A stretch of 64,000 bases of DNA from Macrotis lagotis (taxonomy: Eukaryota; Chordata; Mammalia; Peramelemorphia; Peramelidae), in the NCBI RefSeq assembly GCF_037893015.1, contig NC_133661.1, positions 185,134,306 through 185,198,305 of the forward strand. The letters are read 5' to 3'. The notes beneath the pieces are model-generated. The model was not told the DNA's origin. It searched no databases and worked only from the letters and a program-made list of their open reading frames with translations. Within the stretch, counting starts at the first letter, position 1; the number at the start of each line of letters is the position of its first letter. A program made the position numbers and the translations under genes. Shown piece by piece: positions 1 to 11,331 of the stretch.

Positions 1-536
1 CAATATATGAAGGTGAAGAGGGGGACTTGTGAATTATATTTGCTAAAGATGTGCATATGGGGAAAGGTTGAGGACAGAACATTGGGGAATACCTTAAGGG
101 GTTAGAAAAAGCACTTCGTGGATGATGAGGTCTTCATGTAAATGCTACAGAAAAGTCAAAAAGAATTTGACTTTACAAGGTGACCCAGTTGTGTCAGAAC
201 TGGGATTGGACTCTCAGGGCAGGGTTCTTTACTGGCATGTTGTAGAGAGTAATTCATTTTTCTTATAAATGACATCTTAGATCCATTTCAACTTGAAATA
301 TTAATGATTCTAAGAAGTTCCCTTTTGAAAAGTACTGACCTCTCTAATAACAGAGGTAGAATTTGGATCATGAAACAGAATTCAGGGATCATAGAATCAA
401 CTGTGGAATTACTTCCTAGGTTGCCTTCTGTTGTCTCATGAAAGAAGTTGCTCCACCCTTTTCTAGCTGAGCTCTTAACGCAATAATTCTCCTATCTTCC
501 CAGACCCAAGCAGCCTAGTAACTTTGGAAGAAAGAG
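1..536. other. Left edge, no gene seen
   Basis: I find no convincing exon here. The first 120 bases loosely resemble an old dispersed repeat also seen near 24.1-25.2 kb. A distal SALL2 first exon would be expected further left. Confidence 0.4.
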
Positions 537-552
537 AGAATAAAATTATTCA

Positions 553-668
553 GGGGTGGCTGGGCGGCACAGTGGATAGTCAGGAGTACCAGAGTTCAAA
601 TTTGACCTGAGACACTTAAGAATACCCTAGCTGTGTTGCCTGGCCAAAAAAAAAAAAACCTAAAAAAA
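553..668 (+). mobile_element. tRNA-derived marsupial SINE (WSINE1/MAR1 type), shortened
   Basis: The copy has the SINE head and A-rich tail but lacks part of the middle. A perfect 16-bp target-site duplication, agaataaaattattca, flanks it (537-552 and 669-684). Confidence 0.9.
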
Positions 669-867
669 AGAATAAAATTATTCAATAGGAGGTAGCGCCT
701 TAGTTCAACCCCGTTTTTGCTTAAAGCCTGTTATTTCTCAGGAAGTGGGTTTTTCCTGATGGCCTACAGGATTTCGTGGCTCCTGTATTCTTTAGAAGGA
801 GGGCAGGGAGTCCACAAAGGAAGTAGCAGTGCCGTTGGCCCTGAACAATCTTTCCTAGTGTTCTGCC

Positions 868-1084
868 ATGGGGAGAAAGCTGGCCATCATCCTTTGTGAG
901 AACAATCGGCGGTGGGAACACATCCGTGGGGCGGCAAAGTTGGTTTTCTCCAGGCGCCCCCGGAGAAAGGCAGTAATGCCATCACCTGCCCTGAAGTCCC
1001 GGCCCTCCTGGGCCATGGGGCCCTTTCTCCGGGCCACGGCAGCCCTCCTGGGTGCAGGGCTGCTTCCCCACGCGCCTGGGCCAG
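868..1084 (+). other. Possible additional SALL2 5' exon
   Basis: An ATG in a good context (gccATGg) opens 72 codons (MGRKLAIILCENNRR...) that run to a consensus donor CAG|GTGAGG at 1085-1086. The donor phase (one spare base) is the one SALL2 exon 2 requires, so a transcript starting here could splice in frame to 1806. I do not recognise the peptide from known SALL2 isoforms, and the segment may simply be 5' leader or promoter. The evidence is phase and splice-site quality only. Confidence 0.2.
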
Positions 1085-1760
1085 GTGAGGCGCTGGCTGA
1101 GGGCGCGGCGCGGCGCGGCGCGGCGCGGCCCCTCCCGGGATGCTCCCTCTCTAGCCCCGGCCCGGCCCGCCCCGCCTCTTCTCCCGGCCCCGCCCCGCGC
1201 GGCCCCGCCCCCGCCAGGCCCCGCCCCCGGCCCGCCCCCGCCGTTGCCGCTGCGCGGCCGCCAGCTCCATCTCTGCAGTCCGGACGCCCGGGTGCGGAGC
1301 TTGTCGCAGCTCCCGCGGCCGCCGCCGCCGCCTCCCCTCCCCCACGCCGTCCCCATTGTCCCCCCGGCCCCGCACCCCCGCCATGGCGCACGAGGCCGGG
1401 AGGAGCGCCCGTGCTGCGGGCCCCTGCGGGGAGCTGCGGGCTGAGCCCAGAGGTGCGGTAGGAGCCGGGCCCGGGGAGGGGGCGGGGGGCCCCCCCAAAG
1501 GATGGCAGATGGGGAAGGGGCTTATCGCCGGAGGGAGCTCCCCGCCCAGGCGCTGCCCCGCCCCTCCCTGCGGCCACCTCCCAACTGCGGGGAGAAGGCC
1601 GCCCCTCCCCCAGCCCGCCGCCCCCGGGGGGGGGGGGGGTGACCACGGCCCCGGGCCTTGGCAGATGGGGGGGGTGGGGGGCAGACCGCGCTTGGGTGGA
1701 AACCCTCCCTGCCCTCCCGCACCCCCATCTCTGCCGGGCCGTCTTAACCAGGCCCCTGTC
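930..1760 (+). promoter_or_regulatory. SALL2: SALL2 exon-1A CpG-island promoter
   Basis: Very GC- and CpG-rich sequence surrounds the exon 1A start. It contains a (CGCGG)n run at about 1103-1129 and many Sp1-type ccccgccc boxes at 1165-1240. No TATA box was seen. A 14-G run (1626-1639) and further G runs at 1668-1680 lie in the short intron, with G-quadruplex potential on the + strand. Confidence 0.7.
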
Positions 1761-4700
1761 TTCCTGTCTCTCCACCCCCTGCCCCCTCCCCTGTTCTCCC
1801 TTCAGGTGATACCGGTGACGAGGACCAGCCCCAAGTCTGTGCCAAATGCTGTGCCCAGTTCACTGACCCGACTGAGTTTCTCACCCACCAGAGCACGTGT
1901 TGTACCGACCCCCCAGTAATGGTCATCCTCGGCAGCCAGGAGAATTCCAGGTCGAACTCCTCCTCCTCTTCCGAAGTCCGAACGGAAGGCCAGGACAGCC
2001 CCCAGATTATGGATACAGAGCCCAGCAATCCCCCTGATCCTGGGCCCTCAGTACCCAAGGATGCCAGCTGGGGGCCAGAGCGAGGCCGGGAAGACTCTGC
2101 GGAACACTTTCTCATCACCACGGCAGGAGCCGCTTCAGTCAGTGGAGGTGGGGGGCTGATTTTGGCCAGCCCCAAGTTGGGAGCGACCCCTTTGGCTTCG
2201 GAATCCACCCCTGCCCCACCTCCGCCACCACCCCCTCCTCCTCCTCCTCCTGGAGCAAGTAGTGGTCACTTGAACATCCCCTTGATACTTGAGGAACTCC
2301 GAGTCCTTCAGCAGAGACAGATCCATCAGATGCAGATGACGGAGCAGATCTGCCGCCAAGTGCTCCTGCTGGGCTCCTTGGGTCAGTCGGTGGGTGCTAC
2401 CGCCAACCCCTCAGAACTGCCCAGTACCGGTGCAGCCGCCTCTTCCAAGACCCTGCTACCCCTCTTCAGTCCCATTAAGCCAGGCCAGGCAAGTAAAACA
2501 CTCACACCGTCATCTTCATCTTCCTCCTCGTCCGCTCCTGGGACAGAAGTACCTAAGCCCGCCTTCTTCCACCTCTATCACCCTCTGGGGGCACAGCACC
2601 CATTTTCCGGTGGTGGGGTAGGGCGAAACCACAAGCCCACACCTGCCCCAACCCCTTCCCCGGCACTGCCAGGCTCCACAGACCAACTGATCACCTCTCC
2701 CCACCTGGCATTCCCTGGCACCACAGGACTGCTGGCGGCACAGTGCCTGGGGGCGGCACGGGGCTTGGAAGCAGCAGCTTCCCCGGGTCTCTTGAAACCG
2801 AAGAATGGTAGTGGTGAGCTGGGCTATGGAGAAGTGATGGGCCCCTTAGAGAAGCCTGGCGGGCGCCACAAGTGCCGCTTTTGTGCCAAGGTATTTGGCA
2901 GCGACAGTGCCCTCCAGATCCACCTACGTTCTCACACAGGTGAGAGACCTTACAAGTGCAATGTCTGTGGCAACCGCTTCACTACTAGAGGCAACCTAAA
3001 GGTACACTTCCACCGCCACCGAGAGAAGTACCCTCATGTACAGATGAACCCACACCCAGTACCTGAACACTTGGACTATGTCATCACAGGCAGTGGCCTC
3101 CCCTATGGTATGTCTGTGCCTCCAGAGAAGGCTGAGGAGGAAGCCACTCCAGGGGCTGCGGAACGTAAACCACTAGCAGCTTCAGCCACAGCGCTCACCG
3201 CCACAGAGAGTCTGACCCTGCTCTCCACCACTGCAGGCACAGCCACAGCTCCAGGGCTCCCAGCCTTCAACAAGTTTGTGCTCATGAAGGCAGTGGAACC
3301 AAAGAACAAAGCAGATGAAAACACCCCCCCTGGAAGTGAGGGCTCAGCTGTGGCCGGAGGAGCAGAAACTGGTACTACGACTAGGATGCAACTGAGCAAA
3401 CTGGTGACATCATTGCCAAGCTGGGCGCTACTGACCAACCATTTCAAGACCACCGGCGGTTTCCCTTTCCCATATGTGCTGGAGCCCTTGGGGGCTTCCC
3501 CTTCTGAGACCTCCAAGTTGCAACAGTTAGTGGAAAAGATTGATGGCCAGGGAGCTGTTGGGACCGTGTCCACTGCCTCAGGGGCCTCTACCACCTCTGC
3601 ACCTGCAGTGTCCTCTTCATCCTCCTCAGGCCCTAACCAGTGTGTTATCTGCCTTCGTGTGCTGAGCTGTCCCCGGGCCCTGCGACTCCATTACGGGCAG
3701 CATGGTGGAGAGAGGCCCTTCAAATGCAAAGTGTGTGGTAGGGCCTTCTCTACTCGGGGCAATCTTCGGGCTCACTTTGTAGGTCATAAGGCTAGTCCAG
3801 CTGCCCGGGCTCAAAACTCTTGCCCCATCTGCCAAAAGAAATTCACCAATGCTGTGACTCTGCAGCAGCACGTCCGTATGCACCTGGGTGGGCAGATCCC
3901 CAATGGGGGCACCATGCTGCCTGAAGCTGGGGTAGCAACAAAGGAAAGTGGAGCTGAGCAGTCTGTACCACCAGCAGCAGGAGTCTTCCCCCAGCAGCCA
4001 CAGCAGCCACCACAGCAGCAAGTGTCCCCTGAGGAGGAACTCTCTGAGGAAGAAGAAGAGGAGGAGGAGGAAGAAGAGGAAGATATAACGGATGAGGATT
4101 CCCTGGCAGGGAGGGGCTCAGAGAGTGGTGGTGAGAAGGCTGTTTCCTTGAGGGGGGATTCAGAAGAGGCATCAGGTCCAGAGGATGAGGCAGCAGCCAC
4201 AGTGGTGACATCTGGAAAAGAGATGGAAACTGGTGAGAAGTCAGTCCAACAGTCTTCCCTGCCACTAACTAGCAACCTGGAGGAACCTCAACCCAAAGAG
4301 CACGGAAGCAGTGAGTCCACAGGAGGCCCTCAGGGGGATGGACAACTGGAGGGGAATAGCAGCCCAACTTCAGTGCTCTCTCCAGAAGGGGAACTAGCCA
4401 GTAGTATCCTAACAGAAGGGCCAGGCATGCAGGAAGCCAGAAGGAAGGAGCATGGGGAGAGCAGCAGCAGCAGCAGCAGCAGCAGCACCACCACCACCAT
4501 TAAGCGGTCCTGTGGGGTATGTGGCCAGTCCTGTTCCAGCCAGGCAGCCCTGGAGGAGCACCACAAGGCCCACAGCAAGGAGGGCTCACTCTTCACCTGC
4601 AGCATCTGCAAGCAGGGCTTCCCTGAACGGGCCTCCCTCAAGAAGCACATGCTGCTGGCACACCACCAGGTACAACCCTTTGTCCCCCATGGTCCTCCGA

Positions 4701-4798
4701 GTGTACCTTCACTCTCCCTGGCCCCAGGCCATTCAGCCTCAATTTCTGCACCAGGCTTCTGTCCTTTTGGTAGGAAAGATGATCCCACAATCCAGTGA
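1383..4798 (+). CDS. SALL2: SALL2, spalt-like zinc-finger transcription factor (exon 1A form)
   Basis: Coding exons are 1383-1452 and 1806-4798; the phase-1 junction gives ...[15 protein letters not shown] and a 1020-residue protein (human about 1005-1007). SALL2 is a nuclear DNA-binding repressor of development and growth control. Visible in order: an N-terminal C2HC finger (CAKCC...H...C) near residue 35; proline and serine runs; the Gln-rich dimerisation helix [16 protein letters not shown]; a C2H2 pair at about 380-430 with the TGERPYKC linker; a C2H2 triplet at about 636-715; an acidic glutamate run; and a degenerate pair at about 926-977. It ends RKDDPTIQ, against RKDDPTIP in human as I recall it. 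The start is the ATG beginning MAHEAGR, matching the known alternative first exon 1A; the other first exon (MSRRKQ) is not in the window and probably lies upstream. A trinucleotide-encoded Ser9-Thr4 run precedes the last finger pair. The intron holds poly-G runs. Confidence 0.96.
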
Positions 4799-5140
4799 GC
4801 CCCTTTAGCTGTACCTACTGCTTCCTGAACCAAGGAGCACAGTCCAGGGACTCCATAGAAGGACCCCTATGATTTTACCTGCCCCTTTATATCATTGTCA
4901 GTAACAAATGGGGCTCCCTAATTATATCCCCCAAAGATCCTCTCCAGTCCCCCTATGCATTTGAGAGCCTGGTGTTCACAGGGACAGTCCCCTGCAGAAT
5001 TTTTCATTGACCCTTCTACCCTTACTTGTGAGGAACACAGTCTTCTAGAAGGCCTTCATATCCCCAGGGGGAACCCTCTCCAGCTTCTTCAGGGGTGAAC
5101 CTTCCCTCTCCTTTCTTCCTCTCCCTTTCCCTCCTGGCAG

Positions 5141-5542
5141 GTGCACCTGAGCACCCACGTTTGGAATTGCAGCCCAGCCCAAAGGGGCCGGCGTCTGTCC
5201 CTGGAGGGCCCCGTGCCCCTCCTCTCTGGTGGCCGGGTCAAGCTACAGGACTTCCTGTCCCGGGACGTCCCTGCCCAATTGGTGGGGGTGGGCCCTCTAT
5301 CTTTCTGGAACCAGTATACAGCTTTCCTGTCAAGTGGTCTGGCCTCTAAGCCCCCGGGTTCCAGTTCCAGTTCCACCACTGCTGCCCTGGCAACACCTGC
5401 CCTGTTTGGTCCAGGAACTGTAGCTGGGAAGTCACCTTCAGCAGTAGGAACCAGTGAAGGCAAGGAGAAGACTGCCCCCCTCATGTTCCAGCCTCCTGCA
5501 TCCAAGACTGCACCTGAGAACCCAGGTAGAGAAGAGAAGTAG
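5141..5542 (+). CDS. SALL2: SALL2 alternative terminal exon encoding a SALL-family C-terminus
   Basis: Inside the long SALL2 exon a phase-0 donor CAG|GTACAA sits at 4670-4671, just after ...LLAHHQ. A strong acceptor (about 35 nt of pyrimidines, then ggcag) ends at 5140. Joining them removes 471 nt and continues VHLSTHVWNCSPAQRGRRLS..., with FWNQYTAFLSSGLA further on, to a stop at 5540-5542 (133 codons). This resembles the SALL1/3/4 C-terminus (HMWNSTPARRGRRLS, then FWNQYAAALSNGLA, from memory), so it is a genuine family module. Retaining the intron gives the RKDDPTI ending used as the canonical SALL2 protein. The spliced form would lack those 42 canonical residues. Which form predominates cannot be read from DNA. 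Such an isoform may already be annotated in other mammals. Confidence 0.85.
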   Translation: MHLSTHVWNCSPAQRGRRLSLEGPVPLLSGGRVKLQDFLSRDVPAQLVGVGPLSFWNQYTAFLSSGLASKPPGSSSSSTTAALATPALFGPGTVAGKSPSAVGTSEGKEKTAPLMFQPPASKTAPENPGREEK

Positions 5543-5891
5543 CAAGCTGAAGTGCCCCTCACCCTATTCCAGAAGATGCCAGCAACTGAGACTTTGCAGT
5601 GATTTATGGCTTAGCCCTGTGAGATGAGAAGAAATGAAGGGTATGCCAATTCTCAGTCTCTGAGAGTCACATTTAGGCAAAGGAGACTGGTTGATGGATA
5701 TGGCAGGATGTGTCAGCCTTCTCCTGACTCCATCTTTGTGGCCTCACAGAGGTACTGGATAAAAGCAACTTTCTCTCATCTTGAAGTTTCCCAATATAGG
5801 GTTTGGGGAGTGTAAGTTTGGCTCATCTCTGGAAGGAACAGTTTAGTTGGGGGTTGAGGTGGTTCATGGAGTAAAGATGGGACATGAGGAT

Positions 5892-5897
5892 AATAAA
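5892..5897 (+). terminator. SALL2: SALL2 poly(A) signal candidate
   Basis: AATAAA followed by a GT-rich stretch (gtgtggggcc, then tgtgaatgcttg), about 1.1 kb past the canonical stop and 350 nt past the alternative stop. A later AATAAA at about 7256 is a possible distal signal. Confidence 0.6.
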
Positions 5898-5912
5898 AGT
5901 GTGGGGCCTAGT

Positions 5913-8048
5913 GTGAATGCTTGTCATTCTGGATCTGGGATATAAAAATATATTATCTCTAAAAGGCAGGAAGTTCCAATTCAGTTTGAAGGGCTCTAGT
6001 GAATGTTTGGCTATAGTGATGATGACACAAGGTGCAACAGTGCATAAAGAAGGCAATGTAACAATTCCCCCCAAACTGGGGTATTGCAGTTAAATTAGAT
6101 CCCCCCCCTTTCCCCTGGATCCTCCCTTTTCCCTAATAGCCCTCTTCTAAGCTCTTCCTCTTCCCCACTCTCCTTGCCCATGGACCAGGGCTTTATGTCT
6201 TCACTATCTGGCTCTTACAGAGACCCAGACTTTTGGAGACCAGCTCCTGGAGGGATATGCCCTTCTCCTTTATCCTGTAACAGTCCAGTTGTAGTATTTT
6301 TACCTTTAACATAGGATCATGTGGAAACAGGAACTCCAGAAGAGGAGTAGTGTTGGAGAGTTCTGCTGTTGAGGACATGAATGGCAGCTTCTCCTCTGAA
6401 ACTGTAGACCCCAGAGATTCCTAACATAGTGAAATGTGCAGGGCAGGGAGGGGAAATGTTAGTGTCTTTCTCTCCATCATTAAAGGTGTTTTGACCAATC
6501 ATTTGTGTTGTTTGCTCCTTGTGACTCAGATTATTTAGCAAGAGCCGCTTCTATGCACTGCACCACCGAGCTCTCTCCCTCTCCCCTTTGGGCCTCCAAT
6601 TCTCTGCCAGAATTGAACATGGTATTAATGTTGAGTTTGTTCAGTCTTTAACCTATTATAATTTCTAGTATGGGAATATTCCCTCCCACTACCATAGCCT
6701 CAGAAGGTAGGAAATTTTCATTTTCTGTCATTCCCATGTCAGGTTTTCTCTTTACCACTATAAAAAAACTAGGGCTTTCTGCACTGTATTGGGGGGGGGG
6801 GTAGAGAGAAGGGGGGAAGCTACTGTTCTTACAGTTATCTGATTTATCCCCAAACCTCAAGTTGTGCTCAGGTCAGGTGAAGGAGTCAGGGTGAACTGAT
6901 TCTCTTATTCTTTGACATAAAAAAGGAAACAAACAAAAAAAGACCCATGAAATTCTGTGATATAAATTAATGATATAAATGGGCTCACCCCCTACTGCTT
7001 CCTCAAAAAGTAAAATAATATCTCCAATGCTATCAAGTGGGGTGGAGGGCAAAATGAAGTAGATATTTTCTACCCCAGTCTCAGGGTAAAATACAAATTC
7101 TTATTTAGAAGAAGTGTTGAAACATTTTTTGGTTGCATTGCCTTGCTCCTCCAGAGAGAAGAATCTCCAGGCCCCTAAGTGGCTATTTGTAGAATGCTTC
7201 AAGTTTAACTAGGAGCTCCTGTTGTGAGGCCATCCAGGATAAAGCGGAAGGAGGTGAATAAATCTATTCTTTGCTTAAGCTCAGGCAGAAGCAATGAATT
7301 GGTATTGGATTCCAGTTGGCCCCACCAGAGCTGTATGATTTCCTTTTAAAAATACAACTGGTGAATGGGAAGAAACCAGGAGCCCTGGTGGGGCCCAGAA
7401 GGAAGAAGTAGCTGCTGTCCCTTTAATTCCTGGCAAAGTTTTGTAAGTCTCTTATGCCTTTCCTCTTTCATTCTCTCTAAGGGAGGAGGTGGGTCAACAA
7501 CCCCTTCCATTCTCTCTACTTCCCCCACTCCCATTGGTTACAGATAATGCTATTTAACTAATTAAACCTGACTTGCCCTCTGTTGAGATACCAGCTCTCT
7601 TGGTAACAGCTGCCTTTGAGGCTCCTGTTGATGGACACTTCCTTACTTCGGGTCAACTCTAATCCCAGCAAAGCTCTCCTGCCTTCCCCACCCCCTTTCC
7701 CACTGCTCCATTTCATTCTTCTCTTCTTGCCTAGTCATTCTTCAAGTCACTTTCTTTTCTCTTCACTCATTCTCTTCTCCCTTTCTATTCCATCTTCCCA
7801 CCTTCTAGTATTATTTCAGTCCAGTCTTTTCTATGTCTGTAGCCTTGCCATATTCCTTCTCTCCATGTCTCACTTATTTTCCCCCAGTCCCTTCACCTTG
7901 CCTATCTTCCATCCTCACATTAAATTTTCAACTAGTCAGCTCTTCAGAAGGTACCTGATCCCTAATTCAGTGGCCTGGGAGACTGAAACTTGAAAAGCTT
8001 ACAATCAGTTTCTTATGACCCTGGAGAATCTTAATAAATGCACTTAAG
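5913..8048. other. SALL2 3' flank / intergenic, no gene seen
   Basis: Largely unique sequence without SINEs, including short poly-C/G runs (6103, 6791) and a pyrimidine-rich stretch at 7680-7920. No coding signal or RNA gene was recognised. Part may belong to a longer SALL2 3'UTR if the AATAAA near 7256 is used. Confidence 0.5.
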
Positions 8049-8208
8049 TGGTGGCTAGGTGGTGCAGTGTTAGAGCACTGGCCCTGGGGTCAGGAGGACC
8101 TGAGTTCAAATGTGACCTCAGATACTTAATAATTACCTAGCTGTGTGACCTTGGCAAGCCACTTAACCCCAATTTGCCTTGCAGAAACCTAAAAAGAAAA
8201 AGAAATTC
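8049..8208 (+). mobile_element. tRNA-derived marsupial SINE
   Basis: Full-length WSINE1-type copy: head ggtggctaggtggtgcagtg, body taattacctagctgtg, and an A-rich tail. A short cttaag flank is repeated at both ends. Confidence 0.9.
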
Positions 8209-8519
8209 TCTTAAGCCATATAATAAAGAGGCAGGGTTATTTGTTTCAGTCATTCTGTTTCAAAAGGAAAATAGATAAGGCTATATAGTTGATATATATA
8301 CTTGATACTGGCATAATTGTAAAGAATTGATCATATATGCAGCGGAATGATAAAGCTATTAGGCAATCACTGAACACAGTGAGACTTCTACAAACTCTTA
8401 TTGGGGCACATCTAGCCTGGCTCCTGTTGCTCCAGAATGCTATTAATTTAGAAATGTACTTCTTTGAGTTGAACCTCCCCTTCACATCCTACCCACTCTA
8501 TAGCATACCTATCTTCAGG

Positions 8520-8690
8520 AGGCAGCATGCCTGAATTCTAATTCTGTCATTCACTACCTACATGGTTTTCAGCCAGACACTCTTGGCCTCAGTTTTCTTG
8601 TCTATACATTGTGTGTGTGGGGGGGGGAGGGGAGGTCACGGACTAAAGTTCCTCTAACACTTCAGACTCTTAAATCTTTGTTCCTATGAT
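8520..8690 (+). repeat. MIR-family relic
   Basis: Diverged MIR-like sequence: a tRNA-like head, a core with tcactacctacatgg, and a tail with tggcctcagttttcttgtct. It carries a G-rich insertion near 8620. Confidence 0.55.
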
Positions 8691-8884
8691 GAGCATATAT
8701 GATCCATCTTGGAATAAAGTTGCCTCCTAAAGATTCCTCTTCCCCCCAAAACAACTGGATTTTCCAAGAAAGTCCAATGTTATATTATGTCTTTTGACAA
8801 ATGTATTACCTAGATTGCTTCCACCATCTATTAAAATCTTCTCCCTTAGAACATTATTGCCCTCCCTGACTTGTGGCTTTGAAT

Positions 8885-8981
8885 TAATCAATAAACATTA
8901 AACTTGGGATACAAAAAGCAGAAAAAACTGTCCCTGTCCTCAAGAAACTTACAATCAAATGGGGAAAATAATATACACCTA

Positions 8982-9040
<59 letters not shown>

Positions 9041-9500
9041 TACATAAAGCAAGCTATATACAGGTTAAACAGAAAATAATTGAAGAAAGTTACTGGTATT
9101 AAGAGCATTTGGGGAAAACTTCCTGAAGAAGGTAGGATGTTATTTGAGATGTAAAGGAAGTCAGGAAGGTCAATAGTTGAAGCAGAAGACAGAGAGGGTT
9201 CTGGACATGAGGGCCAGCCAAAGAGAACATTTACAACTGAGATGGAGCACCATTTTTGTGGAACAATCAGGAGGCCAGTGTCACTGGATAAAAGAATACA
9301 AGTCAGGGAGTAGAGTGTAAGAAGCCTGGAAAAGTACAATGGGACTAGGTTTTGAAGAGTTGAATGTCAAACAGAGCATTTTGCTTTTGTTCTTAAATGC
9401 AACAAAAAAATCTCGAGTTTATTGGGGGAGCGGCATTGACATGATTGGACCTATTTTACAAAAATTATTTTAGCAGCAGGATGGAGGATGGATTAATATC
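8885..9500 (+). repeat. Old dispersed repeat, family uncertain
   Basis: Contains phrases common to an abundant ancient mammalian repeat (caggaggccagtgtcactgg, aagcctggaaaagta). A related, longer copy lies at 24.1-25.2 kb and a partial one at 23.37-23.55 kb. I cannot assign a class with confidence. The copy is interrupted by an AT microsatellite. Confidence 0.5.
8984..9042. repeat. (TA)n then (CA)n microsatellite
   Basis: About 24 uninterrupted TA units followed by a short CA run. Confidence 0.95.
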
Positions 9501-9614
9501 TGTAAAATGGCAATGATAATAATAGTACTTACCTCCCAGAATTAATATCAGGATCAAATGAGATAATTTTTTAAAAGCCCTTTTGTAATCTTTCAAGTGC
9601 CATTGTTATTTTCT

Positions 9615-9770
9615 TTTTTTAAGTGTTTTTTTTTTGCAAGGCAATGGGGTTAAGTGTCTTGCCCAAGGCCACACAGCTAGGTAATAAGTGTCTGAGGTCA
9701 GATTTGAACTCAGGTACTCCTAACTCCTGGGCTGGTGCTCTCTATCCACTGTCCCACTTAGCCATCCCCC
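9615..9770 (-). mobile_element. tRNA-derived marsupial SINE
   Basis: Reverse-oriented copy with its poly-T end at the left. Flanks 9602-9614 and 9771-9783 form a 13-bp duplication with one mismatch. Confidence 0.9.
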
Positions 9771-9957
9771 ATTATTATTTTCTAAGAAAATCAAATGACC
9801 TGTTTTATGTTGACCAAGTTTTTAAGAATTGATAATATAAAGAAATTAGGAAAAAATACATAGTACCAGAGTATACATACAAGGTTGAGAAAAATGAGTT
9901 TAAAGTCTGTTGTTGGTATGAGTGATCAAATGAACTAAGCAGAAGTAAAGATAGGAA

Positions 9958-10200
9958 GGGGACAATTAGGTGGCATAGTGGATAGAGTGCTGGGCCTGGA
10001 GTCAGGAAAGAATCATTTTCCTGAGTTCAAATCTGGTCTCAGACAGTAGCTGTGGGACCCTGCATGAGTACCCCTTACCTCTGTTTCAGTTTCCTCATTT
10101 GTAAAATGAGCTGGAAAAGGAAATAGCAAACCATTTCAGCATCTTTGCCAAGAAAGCCTTAAATGGGGTCATGAAGAGTTGAACAAGACTAAAATGATGG
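9958..10200 (+). mobile_element. Longer marsupial SINE with a distinct 3' tail
   Basis: The head resembles the other SINEs, but the 3' half is different: tcatttgtaaaatgagctgg, aaatggggtcatgaagagtt. That tail is typical of older marsupial SINEs. A second member lies at 62710-62935. Confidence 0.75.
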
Positions 10201-10299
10201 GAAAAGGAATACAAATGAATGAAGTAGACTTTTGATCTCTTTTGGCAAATTGTCATACTGACATATGGAAAAGACCTGAAATGAGATCCTTCACTATGC

Positions 10300-10490
10300 C
10301 AAGAGAGGCAGCATGTTATAGTGGAATAAACACTAGCTTGAGAGTCAAACAAACTTAGGTGTAGTCCTAGCTCTGCATGACCATGGGAAAGTAATTTAAT
10401 TTACATAAGCCTGTTTTCACATTTGTTAAAATGAGTAGGTTAGCCTCTAAAGTTCCTTTCCAACTTTAGAGGAATTTTAGAGCTATATAA
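10300..10490 (+). repeat. MIR-family relic
   Basis: MIR-like head (ggcagcatgttatagtgg) and 3' part (tgttaaaatgagtaggttag, ctctaaagttcctttccaac). Confidence 0.65.
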
Positions 10491-11169
10491 TTCTAAAACC
10501 TCTGGTTGTAATTCTGCAATGAACTATTTTTTGAACGTAGAAAAAAGACATTGAAAACTGATGGCTACTAGCTAAGTGTACAGAAAAATGCCCTCTTAGC
10601 TTATCCCACATCATCCCCTCCCTTAAATTAAAAAAAAAAAATGCTGCTATATTTTTAGACATATCAATTACTTCTAACCATACCATTTTCTTAAAGCACT
10701 TATAAATTCATATAAAATGGTAGAAAGCCTTTTCTCAACAGCAAGGAAAGATGTCTGTTTTAACTTTAAACTTTAGATTAGTTCCCTTTCCAATAAATAA
10801 ATATCAAGAAGTAACAGACACCTTCATTTTATCCCTAATTTCAACTAGTATATTTTAACCAACCAAAATAGCCCAGGTTTAGAGACTTAGGTGGAAAAAC
10901 TTTTTCTTCCCCACATTTCTCACAGTCTTTTTGAAATTTCTCTCTCAAATTCTGTCTCTTCTTTTCCATTCTAAGTGCCACTAACTTTTAGACCCTAATC
11001 ACTTAGATATTTGATGAATTAAGTAGTCTATGAAGTTCCTACTCTTTGCAAGGCACTATGATTATCATTAGGGCAACACAAAGCTAGATACAACTACAAC
11101 ACTAGTTGAAGACTAAAGGTGGGAAGAAAGGGGTTGAGGAGAATGGATATACTAAAATAACTATCAATC

Positions 11170-11331
11170 GGGGTGGCTAGGTGGTGCAGGAAATAGAGCA
11201 CCGGCCCTGGAGTCAGGAGTACCTGGGTTCAAATCCGACCTCAGACACTTGATAATTATCTAGCGTGTGGCCATGGGCAAGCCACTTAACCCCATTGCCT
11301 TGAAAAATCTAAAAAAAACAAAAAAAACCCC
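11170..11331 (+). mobile_element. tRNA-derived marsupial SINE
   Basis: Full-length copy flanked by a 7-bp duplication, atcaatc (11163-11169 and 11332-11338). Confidence 0.92.

Noticed and set aside
855-1775. Long GC-rich frames on both strands around the SALL2 promoter (306 and 197 codons)
   Set aside because: CpG-rich DNA has few stops. The composition is Pro/Arg/Gly/Ala and the frames shadow exon 1A. Only the 868-1084 part is kept, as a low-confidence splice candidate.
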